The notes under the pieces are model-generated. The model saw only the letters and a program-made list of their open reading frames with translations. It made no database searches and had not been told where the DNA came from. This document shows, in pieces, positions 1 through 8,352 of a stretch of DNA of 64,000 bases. The DNA is from Bacteroidales bacterium (GTDB lineage: Bacteria; Bacteroidota; Bacteroidia; Bacteroidales; F082): contig JAKSMU010000002.1 in the NCBI GenBank assembly GCA_024400455.1, positions 1-64,000 of the forward strand, in the 5' to 3' direction. How positions within the stretch are numbered: position 1 is the stretch's first letter; each line of letters starts with the position of its first letter. Made by a program: the position numbers and the translations under genes.

Positions 1-421
1 CATTTTCCAAGACATCCTGATAATCAGGTCCTGTGACATTGGTGTAAGAAAGGCCAACGGTCTCGTAAAAGCCTTCACACTTGGTACGGAGGATATAGGC
101 TGGCTTATTGCTGATGTAAAGGTCCATGTTGCGGCCAACAACCGTCTGACCATTCGGCAAAGTCTTGGCAACGGCTGTACAAGCCTTGGTCCAACCATCG
201 TATTTTCCGTTGACAAAAGTATTGGCATAGTCATAATCGAGTTCGTTGTAGGTTCCAGCATCAAGAACATAGTCAAAAACTTTCGTTACAGGAACAGAAG
301 CCGGTTGTTCGGTTGCCTGGGGTTCTTCATTAGCAGTGTTTTTTGCATTGTTTTCGCAAGCCACCATAAATGACAGCAAAGCGCAAGCCATGACTGGCAT
401 GGCAAATCTTCTGATTTTCAT
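1..421 (-). CDS. Choloylglycine-hydrolase (C59) family lipoprotein, 3' end cut off
   Basis: Only the first 140 codons are in the window; the gene continues past the left edge. It begins with a lipoprotein signal (lipobox around C22, FMVAC), followed by a Glu/Pro/Thr-rich linker to about residue 45. At residues 81-100 the sequence CTAVAKTLPNG..GRNMD matches the N-terminal-nucleophile core of linear amide C-N hydrolases: a Cys (C81) that would become the nucleophile, then a GRNMD motif about 16 residues later. The family includes bile-salt hydrolases and penicillin V acylases. As a lipoprotein whose nucleophile lies 60 residues after the lipobox, the mature enzyme would need internal cleavage or act tethered. 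The substrate cannot be told from this fragment. ATG at 419-421 is preceded by a TAATTTTG promoter element. Confidence 0.8.
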   Translation of the reverse strand, partial: MKIRRFAMPVMACALLSFMVACENNAKNTANEEPQATEQPASVPVTKVFDYVLDAGTYNELDYDYANTFVNGKYDGWTKACTAVAKTLPNGQTVVGRNMDLYISNKPAYILRTKCEGFYETVGLSYTNVTGPDYQDVLEN

Positions 422-465
422 TGTTTTAAATTTATATTTAACATCTACTTAAATTTACAAGGCTG

Positions 466-473
466 CAAAATTA
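466..473 (-). promoter_or_regulatory. Bacteroidota -7 element for the C59-family gene
   Basis: Read on the minus strand this is TAATTTTG, an exact TAnnTTTG, 44 bases upstream of the start codon at 421. It lies in the 59-bp gap after thpR. No good TTTG -33 partner is seen at 19-22 bases. Confidence 0.5.
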
Positions 474-480
474 CATATTT

Positions 481-1050
481 TTATTTTCCTAGCGGTATCC
501 GTTTCAAAATCTTGTAATAGGCACCCGTGGGTTGCAGGAAACTTTGGAAATAAACGATTTCGTTCACATCGGCATGAAGATAGGTCTTCTGTTCGATGCC
601 TTGGTAGATCTTCTGGAAATACGATTTATCTACCAATTGCTTGATGCGGCAAACGGTGATGTGAGGCACAAAGTTCTGACGGTCACGGAGATAACCGATA
701 CCGTCGAAAGCATCAAGAATGTCTTCCTCCAAATCGTAAAGTGCCTTTGGTTCCTCGCTCATGCCCAGCCATAGCACACGCGGCGAATGGTTGCTACCAA
801 AAATGCCAGTGCGGTTGAAGTCCATAGTGAAAGGCTGATGGTTTTTCGCCACTTTTTGGCAAGCCTCAATGATTTTCGGGACATCGGCATCGGGCGTGTC
901 GCCGACAAATTTCAAGGTCAAGTGAATCTGGTCGGTCTTGCACCAGTTGATGTTGCGTTTTTCGTGCTGCAAGTTGCGTTGCAGGTTTTCCGACAAGGCG
1001 GGAAACTCCGTTCCGCCGTTGATGGGAATGGCTAAAAATGTGCGTTTCAT
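481..1050 (-). CDS. thpR: RNA 2',3'-cyclic phosphodiesterase (LigT/ThpR family)
   Basis: A 189-residue 2H-phosphoesterase. Two HxT motifs, HLTLKFVG near residue 43 and HITVCRI near residue 130, are the paired catalytic histidines of the family, and the N-terminus (FLAIPI) is the usual first strand. The family opens 2',3'-cyclic phosphate ends of RNA to 2'-phosphates; the physiological substrate in bacteria is not settled. Length fits the family (about 180-190). The gene lies 5 bp after the M14 peptidase stop on the same strand, so the two are almost certainly co-transcribed from the promoter at 2821-2828. Confidence 0.88.
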   Translation of the reverse strand: MKRTFLAIPINGGTEFPALSENLQRNLQHEKRNINWCKTDQIHLTLKFVGDTPDADVPKIIEACQKVAKNHQPFTMDFNRTGIFGSNHSPRVLWLGMSEEPKALYDLEEDILDAFDGIGYLRDRQNFVPHITVCRIKQLVDKSYFQKIYQGIEQKTYLHADVNEIVYFQSFLQPTGAYYKILKRIPLGK

Positions 1051-1055
1051 ATAGT

Positions 1056-2798
1056 TTATCGAATTTTTCCTATCGGATATATCATGTAATTTTTGTCGAA
1101 ATAAGGTGATTGCTCATAGAACCAATTCATGATGGCATATTGCGAAGGCTTTTCGTTTTCGGGGAACGACGCCATCCAATCGTTGAATTGGGTTTGCAGA
1201 AATGGGTCATCAGCCAGCATCTGCTTGGCAAGCGGTTCCATTTTATAAATTTCAAAATATTCAACACGCTGCAAGACTGTGTTGAAAAAACCCCATTCGA
1301 ACAACGAACCTTGCATTTCAGGCTCCAAAAGATTCATCAGCAGACGAACGCCGTTCTGCGAGGTCTTCACTACGGCCGAACCTTTCGGGAAAGTCATTTC
1401 CTTGCTGATTTCTTCCAGTTCAAAACGGCAAACACGGCTACGGCCTTCGTAAGGCATCTGGTAAAACTCTACATTTTTGAAACGGTAGGTATTTGCCGTT
1501 ATGGTTTTTTCCTTGCTAAGATATTCCATATCAAAGCCATGATCTTTCATAATATCAATGACCTTGTCATATTGCGCCGGAATGATGTATTCCTTTGGCA
1601 CTTGCAAAACCTTTTGAGGTTCGTCGTCGCGGAATTTCATCACTTTACGCGTTTCGGGTTGGGTCGGGTCGTAAGAGTAATACCTGCCGCCCGTCAAGTC
1701 GCTTTGGATGGTATCGAATTTATAACCAAGGAAATCAACCCACAGCGTATCCTGATAAGATGGGTGCAAGTTGATTGGCAATTCTTTCATTTCCAAATCG
1801 TTTTGCCTTGCTTTTGCAATCACTTCCAAGAAACCATCCTTGTCCTCGTTGATGATTTTCATCGTTTCGAGAATCATGTAATAGGTTGAAAAAACGCGGT
1901 CTTTGTAAGGTTTCAGCATGTGCGTTTCGAGCAAAATACCGGGACAATTGCGTGCCATGGCATAACTCTCGGAGAACATGGCTGAAAACGAATTTTCGCT
2001 CAAAGCCGCTGTCGGGTCGCCCCAGGGATTGAACTCGATGTAACGCGTTACAGGCATATCGTGCCTTGCCATGGCCGTTACAATACGCTTTTCCCAAGCC
2101 TCGCTTAGCCAAAACGAAAGGGCATGGTCATAGTTGCCGAAATCCTCAATGGAATAAGTCGTAACATATTGGTAATCTGCTCCATCAGTAGCATGCGTAT
2201 CGAAGAAAATATCAGGCTGCCATTGGTTGAAAATGTTGACAAGCGCACGCAATTCGGGTGAATCCAATTTGGTGAAATCGCGGTTTAGGTTCAGACCTTG
2301 TGCCGTGACGCGCCAACCCATTTGTTTCGGACCATTCTGATTGATGCGGTTGAAAGGCGAAAAATTGGCCAAGCCATCAGGGCTGACGACAGGCAAAAAC
2401 ACGATGGAAATGTTTTTCAACAAATTGATATTCAAGCTATCGGCCAGCATATCGCGAATCATCATGAACATAGCGTCTTTCCCGTTCGGTTCACCAGGAT
2501 GGATGCACGACTCGACCCAAACAATGGCTTTGCCTTGCTTGCGGATTTTTTCAGGCTTCGTATAGCCGTTTTCATCCACGATGAGCATCGGAATGTCACG
2601 GCCTGCACCCGATTTTCCAATCACTTCATAATTGACTTGCTTAAAACACTTGGCCAGCTTTTGGGCGTAATCTATCGTGCCTTCGTAATTATCCGTTTCC
2701 AAAAAATCTGATTTTTCAAATGTCGTTGGTTCCATTTCCTTTTTGCCGCATGAAACTAAGACAAACAAAATCAATAAGAAAGACAAATACTTTTTCAT
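1056..2798 (-). CDS. M14-family zinc carboxypeptidase, lipoprotein
   Basis: A 580-residue protein with a lipoprotein signal (LLILFVLVSC, C17) and an M14 metallocarboxypeptidase domain at about residues 35-320. Zinc ligands are visible as H100-x-x-E103 (in IHPGEP) and H202 (in DTHATDG); N172-R173 (LNRDF) fits the substrate-carboxylate site, and E291 (ILLETH) the catalytic glutamate. The long C-terminal part (about 320-580) is not recognised but is commonly present in large Bacteroidota M14 proteins. It probably acts on peptides or murein peptides in the periplasm or at the outer membrane. A TACTTTTG promoter is 23 bases upstream; thpR follows directly. Confidence 0.88.
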   Translation of the reverse strand: MKKYLSFLLILFVLVSCGKKEMEPTTFEKSDFLETDNYEGTIDYAQKLAKCFKQVNYEVIGKSGAGRDIPMLIVDENGYTKPEKIRKQGKAIVWVESCIHPGEPNGKDAMFMMIRDMLADSLNINLLKNISIVFLPVVSPDGLANFSPFNRINQNGPKQMGWRVTAQGLNLNRDFTKLDSPELRALVNIFNQWQPDIFFDTHATDGADYQYVTTYSIEDFGNYDHALSFWLSEAWEKRIVTAMARHDMPVTRYIEFNPWGDPTAALSENSFSAMFSESYAMARNCPGILLETHMLKPYKDRVFSTYYMILETMKIINEDKDGFLEVIAKARQNDLEMKELPINLHPSYQDTLWVDFLGYKFDTIQSDLTGGRYYSYDPTQPETRKVMKFRDDEPQKVLQVPKEYIIPAQYDKVIDIMKDHGFDMEYLSKEKTITANTYRFKNVEFYQMPYEGRSRVCRFELEEISKEMTFPKGSAVVKTSQNGVRLLMNLLEPEMQGSLFEWGFFNTVLQRVEYFEIYKMEPLAKQMLADDPFLQTQFNDWMASFPENEKPSQYAIMNWFYEQSPYFDKNYMIYPIGKIR

Positions 2799-2820
2799 CT
2801 GATTGCGATTTGATTGCGTA

Positions 2821-2828
2821 CAAAAGTA
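2821..2828 (-). promoter_or_regulatory. Bacteroidota -7 element for the M14-thpR pair
   Basis: Minus-strand TACTTTTG, an exact TAnnTTTG, ending 22 bases before the ATG at 2798. A TTG trinucleotide (plus-strand CAA at 2851-2853) sits 22 bases further upstream as a possible -33 element. Confidence 0.6.
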
Positions 2829-2889
2829 GCGGTTTTTTCATTCCATAAAGCAATTTGTCTTATTTTAGCACTTTCAAATTCATCAAACT

Positions 2890-3843
2890 ATGGAAACATA
2901 CTCAATAGGAATCGACATAGGCGGCACCAACACCGACATTGGACTGGTGCGCAGCGACGGCGTCGTAATAGGCCGTCAGAACTTACCAACCAACAAATAT
3001 TTTGATGCAGACGTTTATGTATCAGATATTTGTGACAAAATCAAGCAACTGATGGCAGACAACAAGGTTGCCGCTATTGATGGCATTGGCATTGCGGCTC
3101 CTGCCGGAAATTTCTACACGGGTTGCATTGAAAACGCCACCAATCTCAATTTCAAAGGCTACACCGACCTCCCGAAACTGGTTCACAAGCATCTTGATGT
3201 GCCGGTCGTTGTCTCCAACGATGCCAATGCGGCTGCATATGGCGAATTGGTTTACGGCGGCGCCAAAGGCATGAAGCATTTCATTATGTTCACCTTAGGT
3301 ACGGGTGTTGGCAGCGGCGTTGTCGTCGATGGCAAGTTGGTTCACGGTAAGACCGGCGGTGCGGGCGAACTTGGTCACGCCATCTTGATACCCGAAGGAA
3401 GACAATGCGGCTGCGGCCGTAAAGGCTGCCTTGAAACCTATTGCTCGGCAACAGGTATCCGTCGCACCGCTCTTGAAATGCTGGAAGAAAACCCTGACTA
3501 CAACGGCATTCTTGCCCAAACGCCAAAAGACGAACTCACCAGCAAGACCGTTGGTGATGCAGCACAAAACGGTGACCCATTGGCACTTAAAGTGTTTGAA
3601 AAGACAGGCTATCTGTTGGGCATTGCCCTTTCAAACGCTGTGACTTTCAGTGGTCCCGAGGCCATTTTCCTAATGGGCGGCCCGGTAAAGGCAGGCGAAG
3701 TCTTGCTGAAACCTTTGCGCGAATCGTTCTACAAGCATCTGCTTTTCACCTTTGAAAACAGCGTTGATATCCGCGTTTCGGAACTTGGTTCCAACGAAGT
3801 GGCCATCTTAGGTGCCGCTGCTTTGACGAAGGCGAAAATCTGA
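2890..3843 (+). CDS. ROK-family sugar kinase (glucokinase/GlcNAc kinase type)
   Basis: A 317-residue ROK kinase. IGIDIGGTNTDIGLV at residues 6-20 is the phosphate-binding motif. The ROK zinc motif CGCGRKGCLET occurs near residue 179, and the catalytic Asp lies in SNDANAAAYGE near residue 110. It transfers phosphate from ATP to the 6-hydroxyl of a hexose or hexosamine in the cytoplasm. In Bacteroides fragilis a ROK kinase (RokA) phosphorylates the GlcNAc that arises from sialic acid via lyase and epimerase; those genes lie 7-20 kb away here, so GlcNAc is a reasonable candidate substrate, but glucose is equally possible from sequence. It is divergent from the M14 gene and convergent with the Sel1 gene. 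Confidence 0.87.
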   Translation: METYSIGIDIGGTNTDIGLVRSDGVVIGRQNLPTNKYFDADVYVSDICDKIKQLMADNKVAAIDGIGIAAPAGNFYTGCIENATNLNFKGYTDLPKLVHKHLDVPVVVSNDANAAAYGELVYGGAKGMKHFIMFTLGTGVGSGVVVDGKLVHGKTGGAGELGHAILIPEGRQCGCGRKGCLETYCSATGIRRTALEMLEENPDYNGILAQTPKDELTSKTVGDAAQNGDPLALKVFEKTGYLLGIALSNAVTFSGPEAIFLMGGPVKAGEVLLKPLRESFYKHLLFTFENSVDIRVSELGSNEVAILGAAALTKAKI

Positions 3844-4116
3844 AATCACAAACACATAAAATAAGGGACTTATTTACCTGTTGGCACAAACAAAAACAAT
3901 AAAAACACTTTGCCATCAATCCATTCGCTAGGCGAATATGCCGTGTAGGCGAATCCCATGCCGTTCAAGCAAGCTTGACGTCCTGTCCTTCACCTCCCCA
4001 GCAGCCTGTCGGCCAAATTGCTGGCAAAGTAAAAAACATGAAAAACAAAGTCCTTCAGAAACCAAAGTTCCATCCTATTGAAAAATGTTTTTCGGGCAAG
4101 GTTTTTGTTGTTTTTT

Positions 4117-4242
4117 ACTCTTGTGGGATGAAAGACCCGCAGGGAATTATGCCGTCAAGGCAAATCAAAGGCTAAGCCTGGCTTGAGCCTTTGGGTTGTC
4201 TTGGTGGCATGAAGGCTCTGAAAGAGCTCATCCCGCAAGAGT
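4117..4242 (+). ncRNA. Candidate structured RNA or palindromic mobile element, cloverleaf fold
   Basis: The stretch folds on itself almost completely. The outer stem pairs 4117-4131 with 4228-4242 over 15 bp, with one G-U pair. A left arm CCC-GCA-GGG lies at 4136-4144. The central stem pairs 4149-4163 with 4196-4210 over 15 bp, with three G-U pairs, and continues as CAAAGGCT/AGCCTTTG (4166-4173 with 4186-4193) and AAGC/GCTT (4174-4177 with 4181-4184). A right arm GCTCT-GAA-AGAGC lies at 4215-4227. The two stretches between outer and central stems are 17 nt each, making a four-way junction. T8 follows at 4244-4251 on the plus strand. The G-U pairs favour an RNA fold, but a REP or MITE-like DNA repeat is equally possible. 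I cannot name a family. Confidence 0.5.
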
Positions 4243-4325
4243 GTTTTTTTTGTTTTTGTCAAAAGAAACAGTGGAGGGAAGCGGCAAGAACTTTTTGTGC
4301 CATCAAGTATAGAGTTCCCGAAAAT

Positions 4326-4362
4326 AAAAGCGTTGCAACCTCCATGAGAATGCAACGCTTTT
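4326..4362. terminator. Bidirectional intrinsic terminator between ROK kinase and Sel1 gene
   Basis: A perfect 12-bp stem, AAAAGCGTTGCA with TGCAACGCTTTT, encloses a 13-nt loop. The stem ends in A/T runs on both sides, so it can stop transcription from either convergent gene. Confidence 0.8.
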
Positions 4363-4381
4363 TATTTATAAAATTGTCTTT

Positions 4382-5299
4382 TTATTTCTTGAACTGTCGG
4401 TCAAGGAAATCCTGAGCTTCCTTCATACCGCCATCGCGTGCTTTCTTCATCAGCAGTTCGCTGTAGACTTGGTCTTGTTCCACCCCTTGACCTGTATAAT
4501 AGAGGATGCCCAGACGAAATTGTGCGCCTGCAACATTCTTATCGGCAGCTTTTTTAAGACAATCCACTGCTTTGACAAGGTCCTTTTCAACACCCTTGCC
4601 ATATAAATAACAGTCACCCATTTGAGCCAAAGCATAGGCGTTGCCCAATTTGGCGGATTCCGACCACCAAACGATGGCTTCGTCGAGGTTTCTGTCGGTT
4701 CCCCTGCCGTAATAATAGCAATTGCCCAAATTCAACATGGCCTGAGCATCTTTAACATCAGTGCCTTTTTTAAACCATGTGAATGCAGTCTTGTCGTCCT
4801 GTTTCACACCTTGGCCAACACGATACAGATTGCCAATGGCATTAAACGAAGACTTCTGACCTTGATTAGCAGCCTTTTGGTACCAATTCAAGGCTTCAGC
4901 ATGATTTTGTTCAACGCCCCAGCCATTATCGTAGCAAGCACCATAGAAATACTGATAGTCAGCATTACCATGTTCGGCCTGATAACGGATAGTGTCTATA
5001 TTGTCAGCGGCAGACTCTTCCATGCTTTTCCTTGGTCCCATCAACTGGCTTAAATCCAAAGGCTTGCCTTCTTCCATTTTCAGCACAGGCTTGTTCGGGT
5101 CTTGTGGCGTCGGATTCGGATCCTGGGCAAGACCAGCGTTTGGATTAATAGGTTGAGAAACGGGCGGCGTAGGCATTCCAGGAGGTATGACAACCTTCTG
5201 TGCGGTTTGTTCAGCTTGCTGTTGTTCAGTCTTGTCGCCCTGCTGACCGCAAGCCACCATAGTTGCGGCAATAGCCAAAGTCAAAAAGATTTTCTTCAT
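4382..5299 (-). CDS. Sel1-repeat lipoprotein
   Basis: A 305-residue protein with a lipobox at C17 (ATMVAC) followed by a Gln/Pro-rich low-complexity linker to about residue 80. From about residue 105 to 300 there are five Sel1-like (SLR, TPR-related) helical repeats of about 36 residues, each with the pattern A..G...A...LG..Y..G.GV..D...A..W..KAA. Such repeats make protein-binding solenoids; no catalytic domain is present. It is probably envelope-anchored and scaffolding; partner unknown. It has its own promoter (5319-5326) and the terminator at 4326-4362. Confidence 0.88.
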   Translation of the reverse strand: MKKIFLTLAIAATMVACGQQGDKTEQQQAEQTAQKVVIPPGMPTPPVSQPINPNAGLAQDPNPTPQDPNKPVLKMEEGKPLDLSQLMGPRKSMEESAADNIDTIRYQAEHGNADYQYFYGACYDNGWGVEQNHAEALNWYQKAANQGQKSSFNAIGNLYRVGQGVKQDDKTAFTWFKKGTDVKDAQAMLNLGNCYYYGRGTDRNLDEAIVWWSESAKLGNAYALAQMGDCYLYGKGVEKDLVKAVDCLKKAADKNVAGAQFRLGILYYTGQGVEQDQVYSELLMKKARDGGMKEAQDFLDRQFKK

Positions 5300-5318
5300 G
5301 ATGATTCGATTTGCGCTG

Positions 5319-5326
5319 CAAAACTA
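5319..5326 (-). promoter_or_regulatory. Bacteroidota promoter for the Sel1 lipoprotein
   Basis: Minus-strand TAGTTTTG (exact TAnnTTTG), 20 bases before the ATG at 5299, with a TTTG -33 element 21 bases further upstream (plus-strand CAAA at 5348-5351). Confidence 0.65.
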
Positions 5327-5382
5327 CTGATTTTTCAAATACAAAGTCAAAAAGTGTACTTCTCTTACGTTTCGAGAAAAAT

Positions 5383-7659
5383 TCACTTTATCTGGAATCT
5401 CACGCCCAAATAAGCACGGATGCCGCTCAAAGGGCCCCAAACCATGGAAGCATCGAAATCTTCGCCGAAAGGCTCACCAGCCGCAATGATCGGCTTATCC
5501 TGCTTGTAGTTGGTCAGGTTTTCGCCACCTACGTAAATCTCCCAATTCTTGCCCAGTTTCTTGGTGACTTGCGCCGTAAGCATGACATAGAAAGGTGAAC
5601 GTTCAATGTTCTGACCCTCTGCCACAGCCGTAGTGTTGCCGTTCAGGTTCGGCACACGGCAATCGCCGTTGAACTGCGTGGTGACGTCAAACTGCCAAGT
5701 GCCAGGCGCGTATGATAGCGTGAGCAAACCTTTGTAGCGGTTGACGAAAGGCTTTTCGCGTAAGGTGTCATTGATAGTCATTTTCACATCGTTGTAACGG
5801 AAAGCGGCCGTGAAATCGAAATTCTTGAAAAGCTCGTAATTCACTTGAATCTGGGCACAATTCGAATACGATTTTCCATTCAGGTTGTAGATTCTGATTT
5901 GATGCGCATCGGCATCGCGGTCAAGCACTATCTGGTTGACGAAATCGGTGCGGTAGACATCAACCTGCAATTCCAATTCTTTTTCAGCAATGTCGAAATG
6001 CTTAATCAGGTTCAGGCCGAAATTCCAAGCCTCTTCCATTTTTGGCGTGTCGATGAAACAAATCTGTCGGGAGGATGCCATCATGGTTGAATTTTCGGCC
6101 AAGACATTCGGCGAACGATAACCTTTACCAGCCGAAAGACGCAAAGCCAATTCGTTGTCGGTCTTGAAACGGACATGCAGGCGCGGTGTGTAGAATAACT
6201 TGTTGTAATAGCTGTTGTAATCGGCACGGAAACCGGCAATCACCGTCCAATGATGCTCATCGCTAAAGACATATTCGGCAAAGGCTCCCGGCACGTGCTC
6301 GATGCGGTTCATGGCGCTGTCGGCCAGTTTTTCATCGTATTTATCGTAGGAATAACTTGCGCCGACAGAATACTTGTGATGGTCGTTTACGATATAGGAA
6401 TCGAACAGCAAGTTAGCATAATACGACCACTGCTTGGCATCGTAATCGGTGCGGCCGAAATAGGAATCCGTATTATGATAATTGAACTGCTGCTGAAGTC
6501 CGAGGCTGGTTTCTGGACGGTCGAACATTACGCCCGTCTTGGCAAAAGCCTCATAACGCTGCGTGTTGATGCCGATGCCATAAACATCATAACCTTCTTC
6601 GTTGCGACGTTGTGGGTCGAAATCCATTTGACCGCTTAAACGGTTTTCATCCAATGCTTTAAACCCTAATTTGCAATTGAACTTATCGCTTGAATGATTG
6701 TAACGCACAAAGGCACTATGTTGTGTTACCATAGGATCATCAAGGAAAGAATCCTTGTTGGAATCCATCTTCATGAAATTGCGGTTCATGTGGATCAACA
6801 CCAGCAAGCCGTTCTTTTCGTTAATGTCGATGCGCGTATTGAAATTAAATTCCGCCATACCCATCGTGCTGCCAAACAGATTGAAGAAATATTCCTCGCT
6901 CTTGTCGGCTTCGGGTTCCTTGTAATCGACATTGATTTGTCCGCTAATGGATTCATAACCATTTCTAACAGAGGAAGTTCCTTTTGAAACCTGAATGCCG
7001 TTCATCCAAGTTCCAGGCACATAACTGAGACCGAAAGCCGAAGCTAAGCCACGGAAATTCGGCATGTTTTCGGCCATCATCTGGGTATAAATGCCGCTCA
7101 AGCCCAACAATTCGATTTGCTTGGCACCTGTGACGGCGTCGCTGTAAGCCACATCGACGCTGGCATTGGTTTCGAAACTCTCGGCAAGGCTGCAGCATGC
7201 GCAACGGCGCAATGCTTCGCTTGTAATATGCTCAATCTGAAGCGGTTCGAGCGTCGAGCCAAACGAAGCCTTCTTGCGTGCCGTGATCTCAACCTCGCTC
7301 AGCATTTTTGAAGTCGTCATCACATGGTCATAGTGCATGGGCTTGTCCATTTGGTGAACAGTATCGTTGTCGTATGCCACGAAACTGAAAACCAAGCAAT
7401 GGATTTTTTCGTGGACAGGAATCTTGTAATGGCCGTCGGCATCGGTCACGGTGCCTTCGTTGACGATTTTCCAATAAACATTGACGCCTGGAAGCGCAAC
7501 TTTTTTGCCCTCGATTTCTTCGTAAACCGTGCCTTCAATGTAGCCAAGGTCGTGATGATGTTCATGATCGTGATGATGATGCTCGTGGTTGTGCTGGGCA
7601 AAAGCACCACCATAGATGAATAACAATGCGATTGCTATAATTAATTTGTTGATTTTCAT
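5383..7659 (-). CDS. TonB-dependent outer-membrane receptor with His-rich N-terminus
   Basis: A 758-residue receptor. The ATG at 7657-7659 is chosen because it begins a proper signal peptide (KLIIAIALLFIYGGAFAQ); the frame is open 49 codons further without a sensible start. Directly after the signal is a histidine/acidic cluster (12 His in about 17 residues), then a carboxypeptidase-like regulatory beta-sandwich (about 40-115), a plug containing a CACC cysteine cluster near residue 155, and a 22-strand barrel to the aromatic C-terminus. The His tract and cysteines suggest binding of a transition metal such as zinc or copper, but no substrate is shown by the sequence. The Cys/His-rich small gene at 7864-8334 lies 204 bp upstream on the same strand and is its likely partner. 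Confidence 0.85.
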   Translation of the reverse strand: MKINKLIIAIALLFIYGGAFAQHNHEHHHHDHEHHHDLGYIEGTVYEEIEGKKVALPGVNVYWKIVNEGTVTDADGHYKIPVHEKIHCLVFSFVAYDNDTVHQMDKPMHYDHVMTTSKMLSEVEITARKKASFGSTLEPLQIEHITSEALRRCACCSLAESFETNASVDVAYSDAVTGAKQIELLGLSGIYTQMMAENMPNFRGLASAFGLSYVPGTWMNGIQVSKGTSSVRNGYESISGQINVDYKEPEADKSEEYFFNLFGSTMGMAEFNFNTRIDINEKNGLLVLIHMNRNFMKMDSNKDSFLDDPMVTQHSAFVRYNHSSDKFNCKLGFKALDENRLSGQMDFDPQRRNEEGYDVYGIGINTQRYEAFAKTGVMFDRPETSLGLQQQFNYHNTDSYFGRTDYDAKQWSYYANLLFDSYIVNDHHKYSVGASYSYDKYDEKLADSAMNRIEHVPGAFAEYVFSDEHHWTVIAGFRADYNSYYNKLFYTPRLHVRFKTDNELALRLSAGKGYRSPNVLAENSTMMASSRQICFIDTPKMEEAWNFGLNLIKHFDIAEKELELQVDVYRTDFVNQIVLDRDADAHQIRIYNLNGKSYSNCAQIQVNYELFKNFDFTAAFRYNDVKMTINDTLREKPFVNRYKGLLTLSYAPGTWQFDVTTQFNGDCRVPNLNGNTTAVAEGQNIERSPFYVMLTAQVTKKLGKNWEIYVGGENLTNYKQDKPIIAAGEPFGEDFDASMVWGPLSGIRAYLGVRFQIK

Positions 7660-7863
7660 AATGATAGATTTAATTAGATTTGTAAAATATGATATACTTG
7701 AAATAGAGAATACAGATATAAATCTGATGGAACACCATATTTTTTCCGAACACGGATTGTCGGATTTAACGGATTTTATTTTGCTTACAAAACATCTCCG
7801 TGTCAATCCGTGACATCAGTGTTCAAATCAATATCAGTGTTTTTATAGAACACGATGGTTCTA

Positions 7864-8334
7864 TCAGAAAATCAACGGGTTGAGTTTTAAATTGGAGAAA
7901 AAGATGGTCATTTGCCTTCCGGAAAGGAAAAATGGAATCTTTTGTGGAGAAAAAATGTGAAAAACTTGCTTGATTTCCTGCAACAATTCCACCGAATCGA
8001 AATGCGGCAATAAGGCTGGTTGCAGAAAAACGGCAATATGTTTTTCAGGTGAAAATGTGTAGTTGTCAGTGAATTGTATTTTGCTGTCGAAATCGTCGCA
8101 GCAGCATTTTTCATCGAAATGAACGACATTGAGGTGTTCCTCGAACTGAGTGGCGTTCATGTGATGGTGCGGATGGTTCTGGCAGTGTTCGCAAAGGCGC
8201 GAAGCATCTCCGAAACTGCTCAAAAGATGATGGTCTTCGGTGCAATAGTGGAAATTCACGTTCCAACCTATCGAAACGAAGAGCACCAAAAGCGCCATCA
8301 ACGATGATCCTATCTGAAAAATGCGTTTTTTCAC
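7864..8334 (-). CDS. Small Cys/His-rich membrane-anchored protein (HYC_CC_PP-like)
   Basis: A 156-residue protein with one N-terminal hydrophobic segment (SLMALLVLFVSIGW) followed by FHYC (C31), CEHCQNHPHHH, and a CCCDD cluster near residue 100. This HYC...CC layout resembles small Bacteroidota proteins annotated as the HYC_CC_PP family, usually seen beside heavy-metal-type TonB receptors, as here. The metal-ligand density suggests metal binding in the periplasm; the function is not established. The start is GTG (8332-8334). A TATCTTTG promoter ends only 4 bases upstream, so the mRNA is probably leaderless or nearly so. Confidence 0.72.
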   Translation of the reverse strand: MKKRIFQIGSSLMALLVLFVSIGWNVNFHYCTEDHHLLSSFGDASRLCEHCQNHPHHHMNATQFEEHLNVVHFDEKCCCDDFDSKIQFTDNYTFSPEKHIAVFLQPALLPHFDSVELLQEIKQVFHIFSPQKIPFFLSGRQMTIFFSNLKLNPLIF

Positions 8335-8338
8335 GCCG

Positions 8339-8346
8339 CAAAGATA
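8339..8346 (-). promoter_or_regulatory. -7 element abutting the GTG start of the Cys/His-rich gene
   Basis: Minus-strand TATCTTTG (exact TAnnTTTG); only four bases (8335-8338) separate it from the GTG start at 8334. It sits in the gap after the YqaA gene. Confidence 0.6.
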
Positions 8347-8352
8347 ATGATT

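Larger units (their letters stand above)
3844..4381. other. 538-bp convergent spacer with several inverted repeats, no gene
   Basis: This is the only gene-free stretch above 300 bp. It lies between two convergent genes. Short open frames exist (up to 74 codons) but they run through the inverted repeats and have no family signature. It contains ATTCGC-TAG-GCGAAT (3923-3937) with its right half repeated 17 bp later (TAGGCGAAT at 3929 and 3946), the large cloverleaf-shaped element at 4117-4242, and a terminator at 4326-4362. Confidence 0.7.

Noticed and set aside
3975..4415. Small open frames of 66-74 codons in the convergent spacer.
   Set aside because: They run across the large inverted repeat and the terminator, are basic and low-complexity, and have no promoter; the palindrome explains the open frame.
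7660..7806. Upstream extension of the His-rich TonB receptor by 49 codons.
   Set aside because: The added segment would place the signal peptide inside the protein; the ATG at 7657-7659 starts a normal signal peptide.
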